NCBI RefSeq assembly: GCF_009014635.1
Contig: NZ_BKCF01000001.1
Location: forward strand, 496,001 to 560,000
DNA from: Patiriisocius marinistellae
GTDB lineage: Bacteria > Bacteroidota > Bacteroidia > Flavobacteriales > Flavobacteriaceae
Length of the DNA stretch: 64,000 bases
Direction of reading: 5' to 3'
The notes below the pieces were generated by a model, which searched no databases, had not been told where the DNA came from, and saw only the letters and a program-made list of their open reading frames with translations. Positions 55,026 to 62,682 of the stretch are shown piece after piece; the first letter of the stretch is position 1; each line of letters opens with the position of its first letter. The position numbers and the translations under genes were made by a program.

Positions 55026-56684
55026 ATGAAACAAAAGAGTACCATCAATATTTTAAATAATGTAAACCGAAATTTTTTCGGGGGACTTTTTGTGCTATTC
55101 TTTTCTTTTTCAAGCATTGCACAGGTTAAAACTACGGCCGACACTACATCGATTAAAATTGGCGAGGAATTAAGAGTGCAATATGAGGTACTTGCAGATA
55201 GTACAGATTTAGTAGTGTTTCCAGACCAGCAAACTTTTGCCCCATTAGAAGTTATCGAATCCTACGAAACAGATACCACGTACGAAGCTTCAAAAATAAG
55301 ACTTATAAAGCGTTATGGTTTAACGCAGTTTGATTCTGGCAGTTATACCATTCCGCCACAAAAAATTATTTTTAATAATAAATTTTATACTTCAGATTCT
55401 ATAAATGTTGAGGTTAGAGATGTTGCCGTAGATACTACCAAGCAAAAAATGTTTGATATAAAACCTGTAGTTTCGGTTGAAAAGCCTCCATTTAAATGGG
55501 AGAGAATATTTTATTGGTTATTGCCATTATTACTACTAGCGGGTTCATTGTGGTACTATTTCAGAAGAAAAAAGAAAAAAGCAGAAGCCGAAAAACAATT
55601 ACCACCTTACGAGGAGGCAATTGTAGCCTTGCAGCAGCTTGATAAAAGTGAGTATTTAATTCAAAATAAATCAAAAGAATATTACTCGTTGTTGACAGAG
55701 ATAGTTAAACGTTATCTTGACCGTGAAGTGGATGATGCCGCTCAAGAAAGTACTACAGATGAGTTGATTGAACGTCTACAACTACACAAAGATGCAGGGC
55801 ATTTTGAATTTGAAGCGGAAGATATTAAGCGATTGAGCGATATCTTAAAACGTGCAGATTTAGTAAAATTTGCAAAGATGCAACAAGCCTCCGGGCAAGC
55901 AGAAGCAGATAGAGCAGCTACAGAAGAAATTATCAATCACACTCATGAAGCTATCCCTGAACCTACAGAAGAAGAGAGACTACAAGATGAACTATACAAA
56001 GAAGAAGCACGAAAAAAACGCTTAAAAAAACGTGTGTTAATGGGTACCCTTGCAGGTGTAGTTGTATTAGGTATTGCTACTGTAGTATTGGGTAGTGTCT
56101 ATGGCTTTGGAGCTGTTAAAGATTCAGTTTTTGGGAATGAATCAAAAACATTGTTAGAAGGCGAATGGGTTAATAGTGAATATGGAGCGCCTGCAATTAT
56201 AATTGAAACACCTGAGGTTTTATTAAGAAAAGAAACTGGTATCCCTGCAGAGTTTGCTGATGTGGTTCTTTCAACTAGCCAATTTGAATACGGCCAGAAA
56301 AAAGACCATTTTTCAATCTTGCTTAACACTACAAAATACAGAGATAGTGTACCATTAGATTTAAGTCAAAGTTTAGAGGCTGGGCTTCAAAAAATTGAGG
56401 TAGACGGAGCTATTAATATGATTGTAAAGCGAGAAGACTTTAAAACAGATAGTGGTATTGAGGGATTGAAAGCATATGGTGATTTTAACTTACAAGATGC
56501 TAACGGGAATACATTAGAAGAAAAAAGAGAATACACAATGTTGATGTTCAAACAAGAACAAGCAATGCAAATGGTGTTAATGTTTAATGAGTTTGATAAT
56601 GATTACATCAAGCAAATTAAAGAACGCATAATACAATCAATAGAAATTGAAGTAACCGAAAAACAACAGCAAAATGCTCAGTAA
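55026..56684 (+). CDS. BatD-like membrane protein, first copy
   Basis: A 552-residue protein. The signal peptide (ending SFSSIAQ) and an N-terminal Ig-like region resemble BatD (VKTTADTTSIKIGEELRVQYEVLAD...YGLTQFDSGSYTIPPQ), then a first TM (WLLPLLLLAGSLWYYF, near 170), a cytoplasmic alpha-helical stretch (KEYYSLLTEIVKRYLDREVDD), a second TM (LAGVVVLGIATVVLG) and a C-terminal region of about 190 residues not recognised. The start is the ATG at 55026. Its place between DUF58 and batA is usual in Flavobacteriaceae. Confidence 0.72.
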   Translation: MKQKSTINILNNVNRNFFGGLFVLFFSFSSIAQVKTTADTTSIKIGEELRVQYEVLADSTDLVVFPDQQTFAPLEVIESYETDTTYEASKIRLIKRYGLTQFDSGSYTIPPQKIIFNNKFYTSDSINVEVRDVAVDTTKQKMFDIKPVVSVEKPPFKWERIFYWLLPLLLLAGSLWYYFRRKKKKAEAEKQLPPYEEAIVALQQLDKSEYLIQNKSKEYYSLLTEIVKRYLDREVDDAAQESTTDELIERLQLHKDAGHFEFEAEDIKRLSDILKRADLVKFAKMQQASGQAEADRAATEEIINHTHEAIPEPTEEERLQDELYKEEARKKRLKKRVLMGTLAGVVVLGIATVVLGSVYGFGAVKDSVFGNESKTLLEGEWVNSEYGAPAIIIETPEVLLRKETGIPAEFADVVLSTSQFEYGQKKDHFSILLNTTKYRDSVPLDLSQSLEAGLQKIEVDGAINMIVKREDFKTDSGIEGLKAYGDFNLQDANGNTLEEKREYTMLMFKQEQAMQMVLMFNEFDNDYIKQIKERIIQSIEIEVTEKQQQNAQ

Positions 56685-57678
56685 TTTTGAATTTGTAAAT
56701 CCGCAGTTATTCTGGTTGTTTTTACTACTTCCACTAGTAGCGCTATGGTATTTCTTTAAAAGGAATCATCAAACGGCGACGTTAAAAATTTCGAGTATTA
56801 AGGGGTTTAAGACGCCTAAAAACTGGTTGGCAAGATTACGTCCGCTGTTATTTGTTTTACGATTGTTAGCTTTAGCTGCCATTATAGTTGCTTTAGCTCG
56901 CCCAAGGACGGTTGATGAAAGTACAAGAACGGTAAGTAATAAAGGTATTGATATAGTGATGGCGATAGATGTTAGTGCCAGTATGCTAGCACGAGATTTA
57001 AAGCCTAATCGATTAGAAGCATTAAAAAATGTAGCAGCACGTTTTATTAGAGATAGGGTTACAGATCGTATAGGTCTTGTAGAATATGCGGGTGAAAGTT
57101 TTACAAAAACCCCATTAACAAGTGACAAAAGTATTGTTTTAACGTCTTTAAAAAGCATTACGTATAATACCGTTATTGAGGGAGGAACAGCAATAGGCTC
57201 TGGGCTTGCCACCTCAGTTAACCGTTTAAAAGAGAGCCGTGCAAAAAGTAAAGTAATTATCTTATTGACAGATGGGGTAAATAACACAGGATTTATTGAC
57301 CCAAAAATTGCAAGTGAATTAGCAGTTGAGTTTGGTATTAAGGTATATACAATTGGCTTAGGAACAAACGGAATGGCACAATCACCTATAGGTATTCGTG
57401 CGGATGGCGGTTTTCAATACGGTATGCAACAAGTGGAGATTGATGAAACGCTTTTGAAGGAAATTGCCGAAACCACAGGCGGAAAATACTTTAGAGCTAC
57501 AAATAACACGCGTTTAGAACAGATTTATGAAGAAATAAACGAATTAGAAAAAACAGATATTGAAGAATTTAAATACACAAATTATAACGAACTTTTCCGT
57601 CTTTGGGTACTACTTGCACTTGGCTTTTTAGGACTGGAATTATTGTTGCGTTATACCGTGTTTAAGAGTTTTGTGTAA
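56674..57678 (+). CDS. batA: VWA-domain protein BatA
   Basis: A 334-residue protein with two N-terminal TM segments (LFWLFLLLPLVALWYFF and LLFVLRLLALAAIIVAL) and a vWA domain. The MIDAS metal motif is DVSASM (about residue 95), with TPLTSDKS and TDGVNNTG, and a C-terminal TM (LWVLLALGFLGLELLL). It overlaps the preceding gene by 11 bases. In Bacteroides the Bat proteins are linked to aerotolerance and the stress response. Confidence 0.92.
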   Translation: MLSNFEFVNPQLFWLFLLLPLVALWYFFKRNHQTATLKISSIKGFKTPKNWLARLRPLLFVLRLLALAAIIVALARPRTVDESTRTVSNKGIDIVMAIDVSASMLARDLKPNRLEALKNVAARFIRDRVTDRIGLVEYAGESFTKTPLTSDKSIVLTSLKSITYNTVIEGGTAIGSGLATSVNRLKESRAKSKVIILLTDGVNNTGFIDPKIASELAVEFGIKVYTIGLGTNGMAQSPIGIRADGGFQYGMQQVEIDETLLKEIAETTGGKYFRATNNTRLEQIYEEINELEKTDIEEFKYTNYNELFRLWVLLALGFLGLELLLRYTVFKSFV

Positions 57679-57681
57679 ACT

Positions 57682-58731
57682 ATGTATAATTTAGAACAAC
57701 CCATATATTTTTATGTATTGCTCGCAATCCCAGTGATTGTTGTGCTATTTTTTGGTGTATTAGTTTGGAAAAGACGCACACAAAAAAAGTTTGCCAATGC
57801 TACTTTACTTGAAAAATTAAGTCCCAATCAATCTATTTTTAAATCTTTTTTAAAAGTACTTGTTCTTTGTTTAGCGATAGCTTGCATGAGCATTGCATTG
57901 GTAAACCCTAAAATAGGAACAAAGCTAGAAACCGTTAAACGAGAAGGAGTAGATGTCGTTTTCGCACTAGACGTCTCAAAAAGTATGCTTGCTGAAGACA
58001 TTGCACCTAATCGTCTAGAAAAATCTAAACAATTAGTAACCCAAATTATAAACAAATTAGCGGGTGACCGTGTGGGGATTATTGGATATGCAGGAAGTGC
58101 TTTCCCGCAGGTTCCTATTACTACAGATTTTTCTTCGGCACGATTATTCTTATCTGGGATGAATACAGACATGGTTTCCTCACAAGGAACGGCAATGAAT
58201 GAGGCTATCCAAATGGCAGAAACCTATTACAATGATGTAGAACAAAAAAATCGCGTGCTTTTTATAGTGAGTGATGGTGAAGACCACGAAGGAGATTATG
58301 CAAGTATTGCGGCACAAGCCAATGAAAAAGGGATAAAAATTTATACCATAGGAGTTGGAACAGAAAAAGGAGAACGCATTCCTATAAAAGTAAGAGGGCG
58401 TGTAGAGTCCTACAAAAGAGATCAAAATAATGAAGTTGTAATCACAAGATTAAATGAGGAGTCTTTACGCGAGATTGCAAAAGCGGCAGATGGCGCTTAC
58501 ATAAATGGAACAAACACTAATGAAGTAGTTGAAACCGTGCAAAACATTCTTGGCGGCATGGATAAAAAGGAATTCGACGCTAAGCAGTTTAGTGATTTTA
58601 AAGACCAGTTTCAATGGTTTTTAGCTGGGGCATTGTTTTTGTTATTAATCGATATATTATTGTTAGAGAGAAAAACAAAATGGGTAAAGAGGTTGAATTT
58701 GTTTAACGAAAAACCCGCGTCAAATGAATAG
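57682..58731 (+). CDS. batB: VWA-domain protein BatB
   Basis: A 349-residue paralogue of BatA. Two TMs near the N-terminus, then a vWA domain with MIDAS DVSKSMLAED (about residue 96), GYAGSAFPQVPITTD and SDGEDHEG, then a final TM (FLAGALFLLLIDILLL). It starts three bases after the batA stop, and its end overlaps batC by eight bases. Confidence 0.92.
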   Translation: MYNLEQPIYFYVLLAIPVIVVLFFGVLVWKRRTQKKFANATLLEKLSPNQSIFKSFLKVLVLCLAIACMSIALVNPKIGTKLETVKREGVDVVFALDVSKSMLAEDIAPNRLEKSKQLVTQIINKLAGDRVGIIGYAGSAFPQVPITTDFSSARLFLSGMNTDMVSSQGTAMNEAIQMAETYYNDVEQKNRVLFIVSDGEDHEGDYASIAAQANEKGIKIYTIGVGTEKGERIPIKVRGRVESYKRDQNNEVVITRLNEESLREIAKAADGAYINGTNTNEVVETVQNILGGMDKKEFDAKQFSDFKDQFQWFLAGALFLLLIDILLLERKTKWVKRLNLFNEKPASNE

Positions 58732-59677
58732 AAAAAAGACACATATTATAGAAAATAACAATTTCAAAAGTGAAGTTTTGATTTCAGATTTTTTTCAGCT
58801 TAAAGCGAAAATTTCAATCGGACTAATATTGCTTTTGTTTGTTATATTTCCGCAGGACATTATAGCACAAGAAACCGAAAAAGAAAAGGAGCAGCGAGCT
58901 ATTGAGAGGTCTAATGAATACCTCAGTGAGGCATCGCAACTTATATCTGCAGATAAATTTGTTAGGGGAGAAGGAGAATACAGAAGAGCTATTTCGGCAA
59001 ACCAAAAGCAAACAACAGGGAATTATAATTTAGGGAATTCCTATTATCTAAAAAGTAAAAATGGGGAGGCGAAAGATCGTTTTAAAAAGGCAGCGAAGAA
59101 TGCTACAACGAAGCCCGAGCGCCATAGAGCATTTCATAATTTAGGGAACGCGATGATGAACGAAAAGGATTATGCTGGTGCTGTTGATGCTTATAAAAAC
59201 GCACTTCGTAATAATCCCACAGATGATGAAAGTAGATATAATTTAGCTTTAGCAAAAGATATGCTTGAAAAAAATCCGCCACAAGGAGGCGGAGGTGATG
59301 ATAATAAAGATAATCAAGACCAACAAGACGAAAATAAAGAGGATAAAAAAGACCAAGAGAACGAGGACAAGAAAGAAGGCGACGACGGTGAGGACAAAGA
59401 AAATGAAGATAAAGGTGACGAAGAGGATAAAGATAAGGAAGGTGATAAGGAAGATGATAAAGGAAAGCCAGATGAGCCAAAGGATCCAAAAGATGAGCCA
59501 AAGGATCCAAAAGATGAGCAGGGTGAACAACCTCAACAACCCGTTCCTGGAAAATTATCGCCACAAGAGGTAAAGAACTTACTGGAGTCAATGAATAATG
59601 AAGAGAAAAAAGTACAAGATAAAATCAATGCTCAAAAACAAAAAGGAGCAAAAGTAAAAAGTGAAAAAGACTGGTAA
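58724..59677 (+). CDS. batC: TPR protein BatC with low-complexity acidic tail
   Basis: A 317-residue protein with an N-terminal hydrophobic segment (IGLILLLFVIFPQDIIA), then TPR units (GEGEYRRAISANQKQTTGNYNLGNSYYLKS, RHRAFHNLGNAMMNEKDYAGAVDAYKNAL). From about residue 185 a charged tail of Asp, Glu and Lys runs to residue 265, with a 21-base direct tandem repeat in the DNA (59471-59512). It ends LSPQEVKNLLESMNNEE, the usual BatC end. Likely a periplasmic scaffold. Large overlapping frames in this section result from the composition. Confidence 0.9.
   Translation: MNRKKTHIIENNNFKSEVLISDFFQLKAKISIGLILLLFVIFPQDIIAQETEKEKEQRAIERSNEYLSEASQLISADKFVRGEGEYRRAISANQKQTTGNYNLGNSYYLKSKNGEAKDRFKKAAKNATTKPERHRAFHNLGNAMMNEKDYAGAVDAYKNALRNNPTDDESRYNLALAKDMLEKNPPQGGGGDDNKDNQDQQDENKEDKKDQENEDKKEGDDGEDKENEDKGDEEDKDKEGDKEDDKGKPDEPKDPKDEPKDPKDEQGEQPQQPVPGKLSPQEVKNLLESMNNEEKKVQDKINAQKQKGAKVKSEKDW
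59471..59512 (+). repeat. Two-unit 21-bp tandem repeat in batC
   Basis: GATGAGCCAAAGGATCCAAAA occurs twice head to tail, coding DEPKDPK twice, and a partial third begins at 59513. It is a likely slippage site. Confidence 0.85.
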
Positions 59678-59678
59678 G

Positions 59679-61463
59679 ATGATGAAAGTGAAGCACATTT
59701 TATATGCAATTTTATTTGTCTCCTGCGCTTTTTCTGCTCAGGGACAAGTGAAGTTTGAAGCAAAAGTGAGCAAGAAAAAACTAGGGATTAATGAGCGCCT
59801 TAGAGTGGAGTTTGAGATGAACCAAGATGGTGACAATTTTAATCCGCCAGATTTTGATGGGTTTAGAGTTGTGGGAGGCCCTAATCAAGCGATTAGTAAT
59901 TCGTATATTAATAGAAAGCGTACGTACTCAAAAACCTACTCCTATTTCTTGTCACCTTTAAAAAGAGGTAATTTGACAATAGGGCAAGCATCTATTGTAG
60001 TTGATGGGCAAACGTATAAAACTATTCCTGTAGCTATTGAAGTTACTGCTGCAGTTAAAACCCCAACAGATGGTAATAATACCGATATTATTGCAGAAGA
60101 TAACGTGCATCTTGTAGCAGAGATAAGCAATGGTAGCCCGTTTTTAAATGAACGCATTACGGTTACCTATAAAATGTATGTTTCAAAAGATGTGAGTATT
60201 ACCAGCCAGTGGAGAGAGATTGATACGCCACGTTATGCAGACTTCTGGAGCAAAAACATTGATGCTTCTGGAAATTTTAAAATTTATGAGGGTGATTATA
60301 AAGGAGAGAATTACCGGTATGTAATTTTACGAACTACTGTGCTATATCCTCAAAAAACAGGAAAGCTAGAGCTAGAGCCTTTAACACTCGATGTGCCTAT
60401 TGATGTCCCAGGAAATCGTCGTGATTTATTTGGAAGACGTTTGACCACACGTGTGAATAAAACAATATCTGCTGGGCGTCGCACTATTAATGTTAAACCA
60501 TTACCACTTGAAGGGCAGCCAGAAAATTTTAGTGGAGCTGTGGGTGAGTTTCAATTTAGTGTAAAGTCTAATAAGGAAAAATTAGATGCAAACGAAGCAT
60601 TAGAAATTACAACTGCTGTTTCAGGAAATGGAAATTTAAATACGCTGCAATTACCATCATTGAAAGTGCCAAGCACACTTGAAATGTATGAGCCAGAACG
60701 TAGTGAAAACCTACGTACTAAAGCTACTGGAATTAGCGGTTCAGTTTCTGAAAACTATACGATTGTTCCTCAATATAAGGGATTGTACCCTATTAGACCC
60801 ATCGCTTTTTCATACTTTAATCCAAAAACTGAAAAATACCAAACAATTACATCCCAAGAGCTCGTTATCAATGTAGAAAATGGCCCTGTTACTAATGCTG
60901 TGACAACCTCTAATGATGATGGAACATTAACAGATAAACAGGCTGTAGTGCTTAGCAGCGAAAATTTTAAATACATAAAACTTGATGCTAATTTATCACC
61001 CATAGTGAGTGAACCTTTCTTTAAATCTACATTATTTTGGTCATTATTAGGCGGTCCATTTTTATTGATTCCGTTATTAATTATTGCAGGGAGGAAAAGA
61101 AGTATAAGACGCGCTGATGTTCAAGGAAATAGATTGCGAAAGGCAAATAAAATGGCAAAGCGATATCTCGCCGAAGCCAAAAAGAATATTGGCAATAAGG
61201 TTATATTCTATGAAGCATTAGAGCGTTCATTACACAATTACTTGAAAGCCAAGTTAAATATTGAGACTAGCGAAATGAGTAAGGAACGTATTACTCAATT
61301 ATTGCAAGAACGCAACGTAGATGAAACTCCAGTAATGCAATTTATGTCTTTATTGAAAAGTTGTGAATTTGCTAGATATACACCTACAAGCAATGTGACG
61401 ATACAGCAAGATTATGACAAGGCAGTGGAGACAATTTCAACAATTGATAAACAACTACAATAA
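59679..61463 (+). CDS. batD: BatD protein
   Basis: A 594-residue protein with a signal peptide (ILFVSCAFSAQGQ), several Ig-like beta domains including the KFEAKVSKKKLGINERLRVEFEMN start and the RKRTYSKTYSYFLSPLKRGNL motif, a TM near residue 450 (LLGGPFLLIPLLIIAG) and a cytoplasmic helical C-terminus (NKVIFYEALERSLHNYLKAKL). It is the standard BatD. The start is taken at the ATG at 59679; an in-frame GTG at 59661 overlaps batC. Confidence 0.9.
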   Translation: MMKVKHILYAILFVSCAFSAQGQVKFEAKVSKKKLGINERLRVEFEMNQDGDNFNPPDFDGFRVVGGPNQAISNSYINRKRTYSKTYSYFLSPLKRGNLTIGQASIVVDGQTYKTIPVAIEVTAAVKTPTDGNNTDIIAEDNVHLVAEISNGSPFLNERITVTYKMYVSKDVSITSQWREIDTPRYADFWSKNIDASGNFKIYEGDYKGENYRYVILRTTVLYPQKTGKLELEPLTLDVPIDVPGNRRDLFGRRLTTRVNKTISAGRRTINVKPLPLEGQPENFSGAVGEFQFSVKSNKEKLDANEALEITTAVSGNGNLNTLQLPSLKVPSTLEMYEPERSENLRTKATGISGSVSENYTIVPQYKGLYPIRPIAFSYFNPKTEKYQTITSQELVINVENGPVTNAVTTSNDDGTLTDKQAVVLSSENFKYIKLDANLSPIVSEPFFKSTLFWSLLGGPFLLIPLLIIAGRKRSIRRADVQGNRLRKANKMAKRYLAEAKKNIGNKVIFYEALERSLHNYLKAKLNIETSEMSKERITQLLQERNVDETPVMQFMSLLKSCEFARYTPTSNVTIQQDYDKAVETISTIDKQLQ

Positions 61464-61472
61464 TTTATAAAC

Positions 61473-62222
61473 ATGAAACAATTATTGTACATAACGGTTT
61501 TACTTTTTTCTGTGATTGGGATGGCGCAAAATGAGGCGCTTTTCAATCAAGGAAAGGATAATTATAAAGCAGAAAAGTATAGCGAAGCGATTACAAACTG
61601 GAAACAAATTGTTGACAAAGGCAATCATAGTGCGGAGCTGTATTTTAATCTCGGAAATGCTTATTACAAATTAAATCAAATAGGTCCAAGTATTTATTAC
61701 TACGAGAAGGCACAACAGTTGGCTCCTAATGATAAAGAGATAAAAGTAAATTTAGCTTTTGCAGAAAATGCAAAGGTTGATGTTATAGAACCGCTACCTA
61801 AAACAGTATTTTCAAAATGGTATAATAATATTGCTAGTGTTTTTACCTATGAAGGTTGGGCAACGGCTACAGTTGTTTTTTCTATGTTGTTTGTAGGCTT
61901 CTTTTTGTTGTATTATTTTAATATTTCAGAAGGGAAAAAGAGATTGTTTTTTACAAGCGCCATAGTGTGTGTGTTTTTATTGATAGGAGGACTTTCAATG
62001 GCGTATTTAACTTTTGCTGATGTACAAAATAATAAACCAGCTATTGTTTTTGCTGAAAGTGTTGAAATTAAAACTGCGCCTAAAATGAATAGCGCCGCAG
62101 CCTTTACACTTCATGAGGGAACTAAAGTGCAGGTTTTAGATAGTGATGGTGACTGGTTGCGTATCTCTCTTGCTGATGGTAAAGACGGGTGGATTCCTAA
62201 AACAGATTTAAAGCTTTTATAA
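61473..62222 (+). CDS. batE: BatE: TPR and SH3-domain protein
   Basis: A 249-residue protein: signal peptide (LLFSVIGMAQ), TPR units (GKDNYKAEKYSEAITNWKQIVDKG, AELYFNLGNAYYKLNQIGPSIYYYEKAQQLAPND), two TMs (ATATVVFSMLFVGFFLLYYF and TSAIVCVFLLIGGLSMAYL) and a C-terminal SH3b domain (VEIKTAPKMNSAAAFTLHEGTKVQVLDSDGDWLRISL). It closes the Bat operon, 9 bases after batD. Confidence 0.9.
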   Translation: MKQLLYITVLLFSVIGMAQNEALFNQGKDNYKAEKYSEAITNWKQIVDKGNHSAELYFNLGNAYYKLNQIGPSIYYYEKAQQLAPNDKEIKVNLAFAENAKVDVIEPLPKTVFSKWYNNIASVFTYEGWATATVVFSMLFVGFFLLYYFNISEGKKRLFFTSAIVCVFLLIGGLSMAYLTFADVQNNKPAIVFAESVEIKTAPKMNSAAAFTLHEGTKVQVLDSDGDWLRISLADGKDGWIPKTDLKLL

Positions 62223-62311
62223 TAGAATTACATGTATCTTTAATAGTTATTTAACACGTAAATGCGTTAGAAAAGCTATTTTTACAAGAAACCCATTACA
62301 AAAGAAGTTAC

Positions 62312-62605
62312 TTGAAGCACATTTCTCTTTTTTTTATATTCCTCTTTACTTTTTCCATTGTGGCACCAGCGGCGGCAAGGGTTTTTATTGATGATATAAA
62401 TTCTGCTTTGTTTATGACTATTACTGAAGAAGAGTCAAATGACATACACAAAGTTGTCATTAAAGATACCTCAGAGAATTATACTACTTCATTACTTTAT
62501 TCTTTTTTTGATGGGAAACAGAATCCCACACTGTTTTTTAATACTTCTTTTTGGAAAATTGTACATCCTGAAATTACACTTCCTCCTCCAGAGGTTGTAG
62601 TCTAA
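62312..62605 (+). CDS. Small secreted protein with TTG start
   Basis: A 97-residue protein with a signal peptide (KHISLFFIFLFTFSIVAPAAA) starting from a TTG at 62312; no ATG fits in frame. The mature part has a short C-terminal motif (NTSFWKIVHPEITLPPPEVVV). It lies 77 bases before the SulP gene, so a shared transcript is possible. It is not recognised. Confidence 0.55.
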   Translation: MKHISLFFIFLFTFSIVAPAAARVFIDDINSALFMTITEEESNDIHKVVIKDTSENYTTSLLYSFFDGKQNPTLFFNTSFWKIVHPEITLPPPEVVV

Positions 62606-62682
62606 CAACTTTTTTAATTTATTATCAAGGCTTACGGGAATAAAAATTTCCGAAGCCAAATCTAACTTTATATTATTTTACA

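Noticed and set aside
59103-59591. 162-codon minus-strand frame and other long frames in the batC tail
   Set aside because: Low-complexity Asp/Glu/Lys codons leave all frames open; the plus-strand TPR protein explains the region.
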